Assembly (NCBI GenBank): GCA_041389495.1
Contig: JAWKRT010000002.1
Location: 868,001-932,000 of the forward strand
DNA: 64,000 bases
Source: Myxococcota bacterium
GTDB taxonomy: Bacteria; Myxococcota_A; UBA9160; UBA4427
Direction of reading: 5' to 3'
In this document: one piece after another, positions 33,648 through 41,245 of the stretch
How positions within the stretch are numbered: the stretch's first letter is position 1
Layout of the letters: each line of letters opens with the position of its first letter
The notes under the pieces: model-generated
Database searches by the model: none
What the model was told of the DNA's origin: nothing
The model's input: the letters and a program-made list of their open reading frames with translations, nothing else
Translations under genes and position numbers: made by a program

Positions 33648-34397
33648 ATGGCGGGAAGGCTCGAAGGGCGGCGCGTGCTCGTCGTCGGCGCGTCGAAGGG
33701 CATCGGCAAGGCGACGGCCGTGGCGCTCGCGCGCGAGGGAGCGCGCACGGCGCTCGTCGCGCGCCGCACCGACGTGCTCGCCGACGCGGTGGCCGAAGTC
33801 GGGAACGGCGCGGTCGGCGTCGACGGCGACGTCGCGAAGCCCGCGGACTGCGAGCGCATGGTCGAGCGCGCCGCGGCGGCGCTCGGCGGCCTCGACGCCG
33901 TCGTGTACGCGCCGGGCATCACGCTGTTCGCGCCGGTCGAGCGCATGGACGCCGACGCCTGGCGCTCGACCTTCGAGGTGAACGTCTTCGGCGCGACGCT
34001 CGTCACGCGCGCGGCGCTCCCGCACCTGCGGGCGACGCGCGGACGCGTCGTCTTCTTCTCGTCGATCGTGATCGACGACCGGCCGCCTCGCTACGCGATG
34101 GCGCCCTACGTCGCGAGCAAGGCGGCGCTCGAGTCGCTCGCGCAGGCGTGGCAGGGCGAGCACCCGCAGCTCGGCTTCACGACGATCGCGATCGGCGACA
34201 CGACCTCGGAGAAGGCGGAGGTCGTCGACCCGCACGTGCTCGAGGACTACGTGCCGCGCTGGATCGCGGCCGGCGTGATGCACGGGCGCCTGATGGAGCC
34301 CGGGCCGGTCGCCGAGCAGGTCGTGAACGTGCTCGCCTCGAGCGAGAACGTGCGGCGCGTCGCGATCTGGCCCAACGCGCCGGGCGCGGGCGACTAG
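33648..34397 (+). CDS. SDR-family oxidoreductase
   Basis: 249 residues. VGASKGIG is the cofactor motif; YAPGI replaces NNAG; PYVASKAAL carries the Tyr-Lys pair. Unlike the preceding SDR, the C-terminus lacks the usual TGQ-x-DGG and ends in NVRRVAIWPNAPGAGD, which marks a non-classical subgroup. It is in an operon with the preceding SDR and the two following DapB-like genes. Confidence 0.85.
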   Translation: MAGRLEGRRVLVVGASKGIGKATAVALAREGARTALVARRTDVLADAVAEVGNGAVGVDGDVAKPADCERMVERAAAALGGLDAVVYAPGITLFAPVERMDADAWRSTFEVNVFGATLVTRAALPHLRATRGRVVFFSSIVIDDRPPRYAMAPYVASKAALESLAQAWQGEHPQLGFTTIAIGDTTSEKAEVVDPHVLEDYVPRWIAAGVMHGRLMEPGPVAEQVVNVLASSENVRRVAIWPNAPGAGD

Positions 34398-34464
34398 CGT
34401 CGGGCGGCGCTCGCATCCGTGCGCGCGAGCCGGCGCACGGGCCGGCCGAACGAGGAGGAACGAC

Positions 34465-35550
34465 GTGGCGCTCGGCGTGATCGTCTGGGGAACCGGGAGC
34501 GTCGGCTCGGTCGCGCTCGCCGAGGTGCTCGCGAACCCCGCCTTCCGCCTCGTCGGCGTGAAGGTGCACGCCGCCGACAAGGAGGGCGTCGACGCCGGAG
34601 CGCTGTGCGGGCGGCCGCCGGTCGGCGTCGCGGCGGTGCGCGACGAGGCGGCGCTCGCGCTCGACGCCGCCGACTGCGTCCTCTACTGCCCGCGCGTCGC
34701 CGACTACGACGAGATCGAACGGCTCCTCGAGCGCGGCATCGACGTCGTCACGACCGCGAGCAACGTCTACCCGCAGTTCTACGGCGAGGCGGTGTACGGG
34801 CGGCTCCAGCGCGCGGGCGAGCGCGGCGGCGCGAGCTTCCACGGCTCGGGCGTGAACCCGGCGTTCATGAGCGAGGTGCTGCCGCTCACGCTCTCGGGCC
34901 TCTCGCACCGCGCGAAGCGCATCGCGGTGCGCGAGGTCTCCGACGTGAACCACTACGCGTCGACCGCGCCCGAGATCATGTGCGACCACATCGGCTTCGG
35001 GAAGCCGCCGGCCGAGGCGCTCCGCGCGGACGACTTCCTGAAGGGGATGACGGCCTACTTCAGCGAGTCGATCGCGATGGTCTGCGACCACCTGGGCGTC
35101 GCGCTCGAGCGGATCGACGAGCACCACGAGGTCGCGACGACGCGCGAGCGCGTCGTGCTCGAGAGCGGCCGCGTCATCGAGCCCGGCACCGTCGGCTGCC
35201 GGCGCTTCGAGTGGCGCGGCATCGTCGGCGGCGAGCCGCGCGTCGTGCTGTCCACGTTCTGGAAGGTGACGACGCAGCTCGAGCCGCAGTGGGACGTGCG
35301 CTCGTCCGACGTCGTCGAGTGGACGGTGACGGTCGAGGGCACGCCGTCGTTCCGCTGCCGGGTCGAGACGTGTGCGAGCTTCGACCCCGAGAGCCCCGAG
35401 TGCGGCAAGGGCGGCGAGCGCGCGGCCGTGCTCGCGACGGCCGTGCACGCGGTGAACGCCATCCCCTATGTGCACGCCGCGCCGCCCGGCGTCCGCACGT
35501 TCCTCGACCTTCCCATCGTCGCGAGCCAGGGCGCCTTCCGCGGCCTGTGA
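34465..35550 (+). CDS. DapB/Ord-like oxidoreductase (copy 2)
   Basis: 361 residues. VIVWGTGSVGSVALAEVL and FHGSGVNPAFMSEVLPL are the family blocks; it is more diverged than copies 1 and 3, with a VNHYASTAPEIMCDHIGFG segment and an extra Cys in CASFDPESPECGKGG. It starts at ATG 34465 after a GGAGGAA ribosome-binding site. It is followed after 19 nt by copy 3. The pair suggests successive steps on a common carbon skeleton or use of two related substrates; inference only. Confidence 0.85.
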   Translation: MALGVIVWGTGSVGSVALAEVLANPAFRLVGVKVHAADKEGVDAGALCGRPPVGVAAVRDEAALALDAADCVLYCPRVADYDEIERLLERGIDVVTTASNVYPQFYGEAVYGRLQRAGERGGASFHGSGVNPAFMSEVLPLTLSGLSHRAKRIAVREVSDVNHYASTAPEIMCDHIGFGKPPAEALRADDFLKGMTAYFSESIAMVCDHLGVALERIDEHHEVATTRERVVLESGRVIEPGTVGCRRFEWRGIVGGEPRVVLSTFWKVTTQLEPQWDVRSSDVVEWTVTVEGTPSFRCRVETCASFDPESPECGKGGERAAVLATAVHAVNAIPYVHAAPPGVRTFLDLPIVASQGAFRGL

Positions 35551-35569
35551 CGCGACACGGAGGCCCGCC

Positions 35570-36652
35570 ATGCCGCGAGCGACGAAGCCGATCCGCGTGA
35601 TCCAGTGGGCGACGGGCTCGGTCGGCAAGCTCGTCATCGCGACGTGCGCGAGCAACGAGGCGTTCCAGCTCGTCGGCTGCTGGGTGCACTCCGAGGCGAA
35701 GGACGGGCGCGACGCCGGCGAGATCGCGGGGGTCGGCGCGCTCGGCGTCGCCGCGACGCGCGACGTCGACGCGCTGCTCGCGACGCCGGCCGACGTCGTC
35801 TGCTATGCGCCGCTGCTCGCGGACGTCGGCGAGATCTGCCGCATCCTCGAGGCGGGCCTCGACGTCGTGACGCCGACCGGCTTCACGACGATCCGCGACC
35901 CGGACGCGGCCGCGCGCATCGAGGCCGCCTGCCGCAAGGGCGGTGCGAGCTTCCACGGCTCGGGCATCCACCCGGGCTTCTCGGGCGATCGCCTCCCGCT
36001 CGTGCTGTCGGCGATGTCGCGCCGCATCGACCGCATCGTCGTGCACGAGATCGTCGACATGTCGCACGTGAACGAGAGCCCCGAGCTCGTGCGCATGCTC
36101 GGCTTCGACATGACGCCCGAGGAGGCGCGGCGCAGCCCGCCCGCGCTGCTCGGCGTGATGGGCACGATCTTCTTCGAGTCGATCGCGCTCGTCGCCGAGG
36201 GGCTCGGGCTCGAGATCGACCGCTACGAGAAGCGCCACGAGTTCGCGCTCGCGAAGCGCGACGTCGAGATCGAGCTCGAGCTCGGCGCGAGGAAGGGCAC
36301 GATCCGCGCCGGGCACGTCGCGGGCCAGGCGTTCGACTACGTGGGCTTCGTCGGCGACGTGCCCGCGATCGAGTTCCGCACGCGCTGGAAGATGGGGCGC
36401 GACCTCGAGCCCGACTGGCCCTTCGACCACCCGTGGGCCTACCGGATCCAGATCGACGGCGACCCGCCGCTGCGGCTCGAGTTCACGTGCGGCGCCGAGG
36501 ACGGAAGCGACTCGGCGGCGCTCGGCCTGCTGTGCACGGCGATGAACTGCCTGAACACGATGCCGCACCTCGTCGCCGCCTCGCCCGGCGTGAAGACGCA
36601 GCTCGACCTGCCGCTGATCCGCGCCGTCAACGCGTTCCATCCCCTTCGTTAG
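35570..36652 (+). CDS. DapB/Ord-like oxidoreductase (copy 3)
   Basis: 360 residues. IRVIQWATGSVGKLVI, FHGSGIHPGFSGDRLPL and RIDRIVVHEIVDMSHVNESPE make it the closest relative of copy 1 (31633-32694), which is on the opposite strand of the same cluster. The C-terminal KTQLDLPLI matches copy 1's TPLDLPLL and copy 2's TFLDLPIV. An ACGGAGGC ribosome-binding site precedes the ATG. Probable last gene of the 32832-36652 operon. Confidence 0.85.
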   Translation: MPRATKPIRVIQWATGSVGKLVIATCASNEAFQLVGCWVHSEAKDGRDAGEIAGVGALGVAATRDVDALLATPADVVCYAPLLADVGEICRILEAGLDVVTPTGFTTIRDPDAAARIEAACRKGGASFHGSGIHPGFSGDRLPLVLSAMSRRIDRIVVHEIVDMSHVNESPELVRMLGFDMTPEEARRSPPALLGVMGTIFFESIALVAEGLGLEIDRYEKRHEFALAKRDVEIELELGARKGTIRAGHVAGQAFDYVGFVGDVPAIEFRTRWKMGRDLEPDWPFDHPWAYRIQIDGDPPLRLEFTCGAEDGSDSAALGLLCTAMNCLNTMPHLVAASPGVKTQLDLPLIRAVNAFHPLR

Positions 36653-36723
36653 GGGGCGCAGGCGGCGCGCGGTGGGCGCGGGCGGCCCTCGGGCCGTCGG
36701 GCCTGCCGGCCATCCGGCGGGTG

Positions 36724-36729
36724 TAGACT
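36724..36729 (+). promoter_or_regulatory. Candidate -10 element TAGACT
   Basis: TAGACT followed by a GCGCGC tract lies 52 nt before the ATG at 36782, as at 26359. No clear -35 box is present in the G+C-rich sequence upstream. Confidence 0.35.
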
Positions 36730-36781
36730 GCGCGCGCGGCGCGTCCGATGCCGCGCCGGCCCCGCCGAGGAGGAACCCGCC

Positions 36782-37699
36782 ATGGCCACCGCCCCCGCGC
36801 ACGCGAAGTCCGGCGCGCCGCTCGAGGTCGAGCGCCTCGCGGGATCGCTCGGCGCCGAAGTCCGCGGCATCGACCTCGCGAAGGCGACGGCCGAGGACGC
36901 GGCGGCGCTGCGCGCGCTCCTGCTCGAGCACCTCGTGCTCTTCTTCCCCGATCAGCACCTCGGGCCCGACGAGCACATCGCGTTCGGGCGGCTCTTCGGG
37001 CCGCTCGACGCGCACCCGAACCTCGGGCTCGGCGGCGAGCGCCCCGAGTTCTTCGAGCTGCGCGCGACGAGCGGCGCGGGCGCGATCGCGGACGAGTGGC
37101 ACAGCGATCTCACCTGCCAGGAGCGGCCGTCGATCTTCGCGATCCTCCACATGCGCACGTGCCCGGCCTTCGGCGGCGACACGATGTGGGCGAACGCGGT
37201 GAAGGCGTTCGAGGCGCTGTCGCCCCCGATGCAGGCCTTCTGCGAAGGCCTCTCCGCGCTCCACGACGCGGGGCCGCACGGACGACCGGAGGTGAAGGCG
37301 ATCCATCCCGTCGTGCGCGTCCATCCGGAGACGGGCCGCAAGTCGCTCTTCGTGAACCACCACTTCACGCGTCGCATCGTCGAGCTCAGCCAGGAGGAGA
37401 GCGACATGCTGCTCGCCCACCTGACGCGCTGGGTGACGAGCCCGCGCTTCACCGTCCGCTACCGCTGGCGCGAGGGCACGATCGCGATGTGGGACAACCG
37501 GTGCACGCAGCACCACGTCCTCGACGACTTCGAGGGCGAGCGCGTGATCCAGCGCGTCACCGTGATGGGCGACGAGCCGCGCGCCGCGAGCCCGTCGCCG
37601 TGGTCGCCGTACAGCACGGCCTTCAGCGCCGCGAGCTGGCGCGACAACCCGCTGCGCCAGTTCCTCGCGCAGCGCCGCGAGCGCACCGAACGCGACTGA
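36782..37699 (+). CDS. TauD/TfdA-family 2-oxoglutarate-dependent dioxygenase
   Basis: 305 residues. The iron facial triad starts with HSD at His107 and Asp109 (DEWHSDLTCQERPS), and the distal His lies in MWDNRCTQHHV; the 2-oxoglutarate-binding Arg is in RVIQRVTVMG. These enzymes hydroxylate C-H bonds next to heteroatoms, as in taurine or 2,4-D breakdown; the substrate is unknown here. GAGGAGGAA serves as the ribosome-binding site. It stands alone between the DapB-like operon and a convergent VOC gene. Confidence 0.9.
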   Translation: MATAPAHAKSGAPLEVERLAGSLGAEVRGIDLAKATAEDAAALRALLLEHLVLFFPDQHLGPDEHIAFGRLFGPLDAHPNLGLGGERPEFFELRATSGAGAIADEWHSDLTCQERPSIFAILHMRTCPAFGGDTMWANAVKAFEALSPPMQAFCEGLSALHDAGPHGRPEVKAIHPVVRVHPETGRKSLFVNHHFTRRIVELSQEESDMLLAHLTRWVTSPRFTVRYRWREGTIAMWDNRCTQHHVLDDFEGERVIQRVTVMGDEPRAASPSPWSPYSTAFSAASWRDNPLRQFLAQRRERTERD

Positions 37700-37700
37700 C

Positions 37701-37744
37701 CGAGCGCGCCCGACGGCGAGCGCGCCCGACGGCGAGCGCGCCCG
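37701..37744. repeat. 16-bp tandem repeat, 2.75 copies, between convergent genes
   Basis: CGAGCGCGCCCGACGG at 37701-37716 and 37717-37732, then the first 12 bases again at 37733-37744. The identical 16-mer is at 30718 and 30736. It fills nearly the whole 46-nt gap between two converging genes. Confidence 0.7.
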
Positions 37745-37745
37745 C

Positions 37746-38267
37746 TCAGCGCGCCGCGTGCACCTGGATGCGCGCGGGCGGCTTCGAGTGCGGCAGGTCG
37801 TCGGAGGCGAGCGCGGCGAGCGCGCGCTCGCGGTCGGCCGGCGTGAACGCGCCCGTCGTCAGGCAGAACTCGACGAGGTTGCCGTTCGGGTCGCGCGTGT
37901 AGATCGAGTGGCACCAGTCGTGATCGATCTCGAGCACCTCGAGCCCGGCCTCGAGCCACTGCTTGCGGCGCCGGTCGAGATCGGCGCGGTCCGCGACGTC
38001 GAACGCGATGTGGTTGATGTGCGCAGGGACGCCGGCGGCCTTCGCGATGTCCGTCTCGAAGCCCTCGGTGCCCGGGATGTCGTGCAGCTCCCAGAACGCG
38101 ACGAGCTTCGAGTCGTCGTCCATGCGGTAGAAGAAGTGCTTGGCCCAGCCGCCCTCGGGCGCGGGCCCGATCTCGACCTTCACGAGCTCGAACTCCATCA
38201 CGCCCTCGTAGAACGCGTGGATCGCGCGGATGTCGCGCGCCGCGAGCGCCAGGTGGTGGTAGCCCAT
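37746..38267 (-). CDS. VOC-family (glyoxalase/extradiol-type) protein
   Basis: 173 residues. One vicinal-oxygen-chelate domain: YHHLALAARDI at the N-terminus supplies a first His, INHIAFDVADR a second, and GNLVEFCLTTG the Glu, giving a 2-His-1-carboxylate set. It could be a dioxygenase, isomerase or fosfomycin-resistance-type enzyme; the substrate is unknown. It starts 3 nt after the stop of the upstream CMD gene, so they are one operon. Confidence 0.85.
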   Translation of the reverse strand: MGYHHLALAARDIRAIHAFYEGVMEFELVKVEIGPAPEGGWAKHFFYRMDDDSKLVAFWELHDIPGTEGFETDIAKAAGVPAHINHIAFDVADRADLDRRRKQWLEAGLEVLEIDHDWCHSIYTRDPNGNLVEFCLTTGAFTPADRERALAALASDDLPHSKPPARIQVHAAR

Positions 38268-38270
38268 GCG

Positions 38271-38921
38271 TCACTCCTTCCCCGGGTCGCGCTCGTCGAC
38301 CATGCGCATCACGTCCTGTGAAGCGCCGTCGGGAGCGGGCACCTCGGCGACGGTCTCGTCGACGTCGTCGTACTCGAGCCGCAGCGCGCGCGAGATCGTC
38401 GCGTGCATCTCGTACGTGGCCGTGACGTAGGTGAGCTCGAGGATCGCCTCGTCGGAGAGCTCGCGCGCGAGCGCGTCGAACACGGCCTCGGGAACGCGGC
38501 CGCCCTGCAGGACGAGGCAGTCCGTGTAGGCGAGCACCGCGCGCTCGATCGGCGCGTAGACCTCGGCGATCGGCCAGTGCGGGATCGCCTCGATCTTCGC
38601 CTCGTCGACGCCGACGTCGCGGCACGCCTTGCAGTGCTGCGAGAAGACGAACCGCGAGCCGCGCGCGAAGCCCGCGCGCACCTGCGCGAGCTCGCGCAGC
38701 TTCGGGTCGAGCCGGCGCTCGGCGCTGCGATAGAGCTGGAAGCCCGCGGTCGCGTGCCGGAACACGTCGGGGACGAGCGCGAACACCGTCCACCAGTCGC
38801 CCGGCGTCCCGGTCTCGGTGCCGGGCGCCTCGACGGGGTCGCGATCGCCGAACACGAGCTCGTAGATCCGGCGCGCGAACGGGTCCGCATCGGCCTTCGC
38901 GACCTGCCTGAGACGCGGCAT
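38271..38921 (-). CDS. Carboxymuconolactone-decarboxylase-family protein
   Basis: 216 residues. The helical CMD/AhpD-like core has FVFSQHCKACRDVGVDEAKI (a C-x-x-C pair) and TYVTATYEMHATISRALRL. The C-x-x-C could be a redox pair as in AhpD or a structural remnant. A GGGGAGGA ribosome-binding site precedes the ATG. With the VOC gene it forms a two-gene operon pointing away from the isocitrate-lyase-like gene at 39052. Confidence 0.8.
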   Translation of the reverse strand: MPRLRQVAKADADPFARRIYELVFGDRDPVEAPGTETGTPGDWWTVFALVPDVFRHATAGFQLYRSAERRLDPKLRELAQVRAGFARGSRFVFSQHCKACRDVGVDEAKIEAIPHWPIAEVYAPIERAVLAYTDCLVLQGGRVPEAVFDALARELSDEAILELTYVTATYEMHATISRALRLEYDDVDETVAEVPAPDGASQDVMRMVDERDPGKE

Positions 38922-39051
38922 CCGCTTCCTCCCCGCGAGCCCGCCCTGCGGCGGCCGGCGCATCGTAGGATGGACGGGCCTCGCGCTGCACGGGAGATCG
39001 GCGCGGCCGGGGCGCGGGCGAGCGCGAACGCGCGCAGAGGAGCGGAGAGGG

Positions 39052-39918
39052 ATGGCGAGCCTGGACGAGCTGCTCGCGACGCCGGGCATCGTCGTCGCGC
39101 CCGGCGCCCACGATGCGCTCTCGGCGCGGCTCGCCGCGCGCGCCGGGGCGCGCGCGGTCTACCTGTCGGGCTTCGGCGTGTGCGGCGCGAGCTTCGGGCT
39201 CCCCGACCTCGGGCTCGTCGGCGCCGCGGAGATGACGGAGCGCGTGCGCGCGGTCGCCGCCGCGTGCGCGCCCGTGCCGCTCGTCGCGGACGGCGACGAC
39301 GGGCACGGCGGGCCGCTCCACGCCGCCCGTCTCGCGCGCGCGTACGAGGCGGCCGGCGCGCAGTGCATCCAGATCGAGGACCAGGCCGCGCCCAAGCGCT
39401 GCGGCCACCTCGACGGGAAGAGCGTCCTCCCGACGGCCGACGCGGCCGCGAAGATCCGCGCGGCGGTCGGCGCGCGCGCGAGCACCGCGTTCAAGGTGAT
39501 GGCGCGAACCGACGCGCGCGCGACGCACGGGCTCGACGAGGCGCTGCGACGCGGCGAGGCGTTCCTGCGCGCGGGTGCCGACCTGCTCTTCGTCGAGGCG
39601 CCGCGCGACGAGGGCGAGCTGCGCGCCGTGGCCGCCGCGTTCCGCGGCGTCCCGCTCGTCGCGAACATGGTCGAGGACGGGAAGACGCCGTACCTCGACG
39701 CCCCCGCGCTCGAGGAGATGGGCTTCAAGGTCGCGCTCTTCCCGGTGTCGGCGCTGCTCGCCGTCACGGCGCGACTCGAACGCGTGTACGCCGCGCTGCT
39801 CGCGCACGGGAGGCTCCCCGCCGGCGAGGAGCGCGTCTCGTTCACGGGCTATGCGGAGCGGATCGGCACCGACGCATGGCTCGCGCACGCGGCCGCCCTC
39901 GCGCGCGACGCCGACTAG
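39052..39918 (+). CDS. Isocitrate lyase/PEP mutase-family enzyme
   Basis: 288 residues. Mg-binding ADGDDGHGG (Asp80, Asp82) and the active-site loop KRCGHLDGK with Cys117 are intact, and VANMVEDGKTP matches 2-methylisocitrate-lyase-like members. The family cleaves or rearranges 2-hydroxy-dicarboxylic acids. It lacks prpC/prpD neighbours, so propionate use is not shown; an oxaloacetate hydrolase or decarboxylase role is equally possible. The stop is another CTAGCATCG motif. It converges with the TetR gene 16 nt away. Confidence 0.85.
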   Translation: MASLDELLATPGIVVAPGAHDALSARLAARAGARAVYLSGFGVCGASFGLPDLGLVGAAEMTERVRAVAAACAPVPLVADGDDGHGGPLHAARLARAYEAAGAQCIQIEDQAAPKRCGHLDGKSVLPTADAAAKIRAAVGARASTAFKVMARTDARATHGLDEALRRGEAFLRAGADLLFVEAPRDEGELRAVAAAFRGVPLVANMVEDGKTPYLDAPALEEMGFKVALFPVSALLAVTARLERVYAALLAHGRLPAGEERVSFTGYAERIGTDAWLAHAAALARDAD

Positions 39919-39933
39919 CATCGCGCGCGCGCC

Positions 39934-40548
39934 TCACGGCACGAGCACGCGCGCGACGAGGTCCGCGTGGCGCGCGACGGCCGCCGGTGTCGCGGGGTCG
40001 ACGCCCGTGAGGCGGCGGCACTCCGGTGCCACGGCGAAGATCAGCGACGCCGCGCCGGCGAGCACGTAGTAGGTGTGGGCGGCCGCGACGGGGTCGCCCG
40101 CCGGGCCGCCGCCTCCGGCCCCTGCCCCGGAGCCGAGCAGGAACGTCGTGTAGAGGGGCTCGAGATGGGTGTCGACGAGCCAGGCCATGCGCTCGTCGTC
40201 GTTCTTGCCCTCGTCGACGAGCAGGCGGAAGAGCTCGGGGCAGGCGGCGGCGAACTCGACGTAGGCGCGCACGGCGGCGCGCGCGGCCTCGCGCGGGTCG
40301 GAGGTGGGGGAGGCCGCGAGCTGCGCCCCGAGGTGGGCGCGCAGGCGGGCGAAGACGCGGTCGACGGCGGCGCGCCAGAGCTCGTCCTTGGTGCGGAAGT
40401 GGTAGGTGATGAGGCCCTGGTTCGCGCCCGCGCGGAGCGCGATGTCGCGCGTGCTGGCGCCGAGGAAGCCGTTCTCGGCGAATGCGGCGAGCGCCGCCTC
40501 GACGATGCGTTCGCGCGTCGCGTCGCGCTGGGCGGAGCGGGAGGACAT
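39934..40548 (-). CDS. TetR-family transcriptional regulator
   Basis: 204 residues. The helix-turn-helix lies at about residues 10-55: TRERIVEAALAAFAENGFLG then DIALRAGANQGLITYHFRTK, with the Y-H-F signature. The C-terminal about 140 residues are helical, with a Gly-rich linker near residue 145. It is divergent from the VOC/nitroreductase/GST operon, and two palindromes lie in the 136-nt gap, so it most likely represses that operon and itself. Confidence 0.9.
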   Translation of the reverse strand: MSSRSAQRDATRERIVEAALAAFAENGFLGASTRDIALRAGANQGLITYHFRTKDELWRAAVDRVFARLRAHLGAQLAASPTSDPREAARAAVRAYVEFAAACPELFRLLVDEGKNDDERMAWLVDTHLEPLYTTFLLGSGAGAGGGGPAGDPVAAAHTYYVLAGAASLIFAVAPECRRLTGVDPATPAAVARHADLVARVLVP

Positions 40549-40559
40549 GGCGGGATCTT

Positions 40560-40622
40560 ATTCGGTTGACAAGCGAATCGCCGCCCCGTACGGTCGGCTC
40601 GATTCACTGGTCGGTCGACCAG
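40560..40622. promoter_or_regulatory. Promoter overlapped by two palindromic operators
   Basis: ATTCGGTTGACAAGCGAAT (40560-40578) is a 19-bp palindrome with 16 of 19 positions symmetric. Inside it lies a perfect -35 box TTGACA (40566-40571), with TACGGT 17 nt downstream (40589-40594) as a weak -10. A second palindrome, CTGGTCG-GT-CGACCAG, is at 40607-40622 with perfect 7-bp arms. The layout is that of a TetR operator blocking the rightward promoter for 40685. Confidence 0.65.
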
Positions 40623-40684
40623 CCGCGCCCCGGCTCGGCGCCCGACCGCCGCGTCGCGCCCGCGCCGCCCCGAGGAGGATCCCC

Positions 40685-41245
40685 ATGGCTCCCGCCCGCA
40701 TTCCCGAACCGGCGCCCCGCCACCTCCGCCCGTCGCGCTTCTCGCACATCGTGCTGCAGACGCCGCGCTTCGAGGAGATGACGGCCTGGTACAAGACCGT
40801 CCTGTCCGCCCGGCCGCTGCTCGAGAACGACGTCGTCTGCTTCCTGACCTACGACGAGGAGCACCACCGCGTGATGATCGGCCGCAACCCGAACGCGACG
40901 CCGCGCGACGCGCGCGCGGCGGGCGTCGTGCACTTCGCCTACGCGATGGAGTCGCTCGCGGATCTCGTCGGCGCCTACGAGCGGCTCGCCGCGGAGGGGA
41001 TCGAGCCCGTGCGCTGCATCGACCACGGCTTCACGACCTCGCTGTACTACGCGGACCCGGACGGCAACGAGGTCGAGCTCCAGGTCGACAACTTCGCCAC
41101 GCGCGACGAGTTCAACGCCTGGTTCGCGACGGGAGCCTTCGACCGCAACTTCGTCGGCGTCGCGTTCGACCCGGCGCGCATGGTCGCGCTCCACCGCAGC
41201 GGGCTTCCCGAGGCGCAGATCCTGCAGCGCGAGCTCACGGCGTGA
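40685..41245 (+). CDS. VOC-family ring-cleavage-like dioxygenase
   Basis: 186 residues. The metal set can be read: His21 (RFSHIVLQTP), His83 (GVVHFAYAM) and Glu131 (GNEVELQVDNF), which fits extradiol-type VOC enzymes (BphC-like single-domain). FTTSLYYADPDGN is the characteristic loop. The substrate is unknown. The ATG has a GGAGGAT ribosome-binding site. The next gene begins in its stop codon (GTGA), so it heads the operon. Confidence 0.85.
   Translation: MAPARIPEPAPRHLRPSRFSHIVLQTPRFEEMTAWYKTVLSARPLLENDVVCFLTYDEEHHRVMIGRNPNATPRDARAAGVVHFAYAMESLADLVGAYERLAAEGIEPVRCIDHGFTTSLYYADPDGNEVELQVDNFATRDEFNAWFATGAFDRNFVGVAFDPARMVALHRSGLPEAQILQRELTA

Noticed and set aside
39052..39918. Methylcitrate-cycle prpB
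   Set aside because: Active-site motifs fit the superfamily, but no prpC or prpD is nearby and the specific substrate loop cannot be assigned, so no symbol was given.
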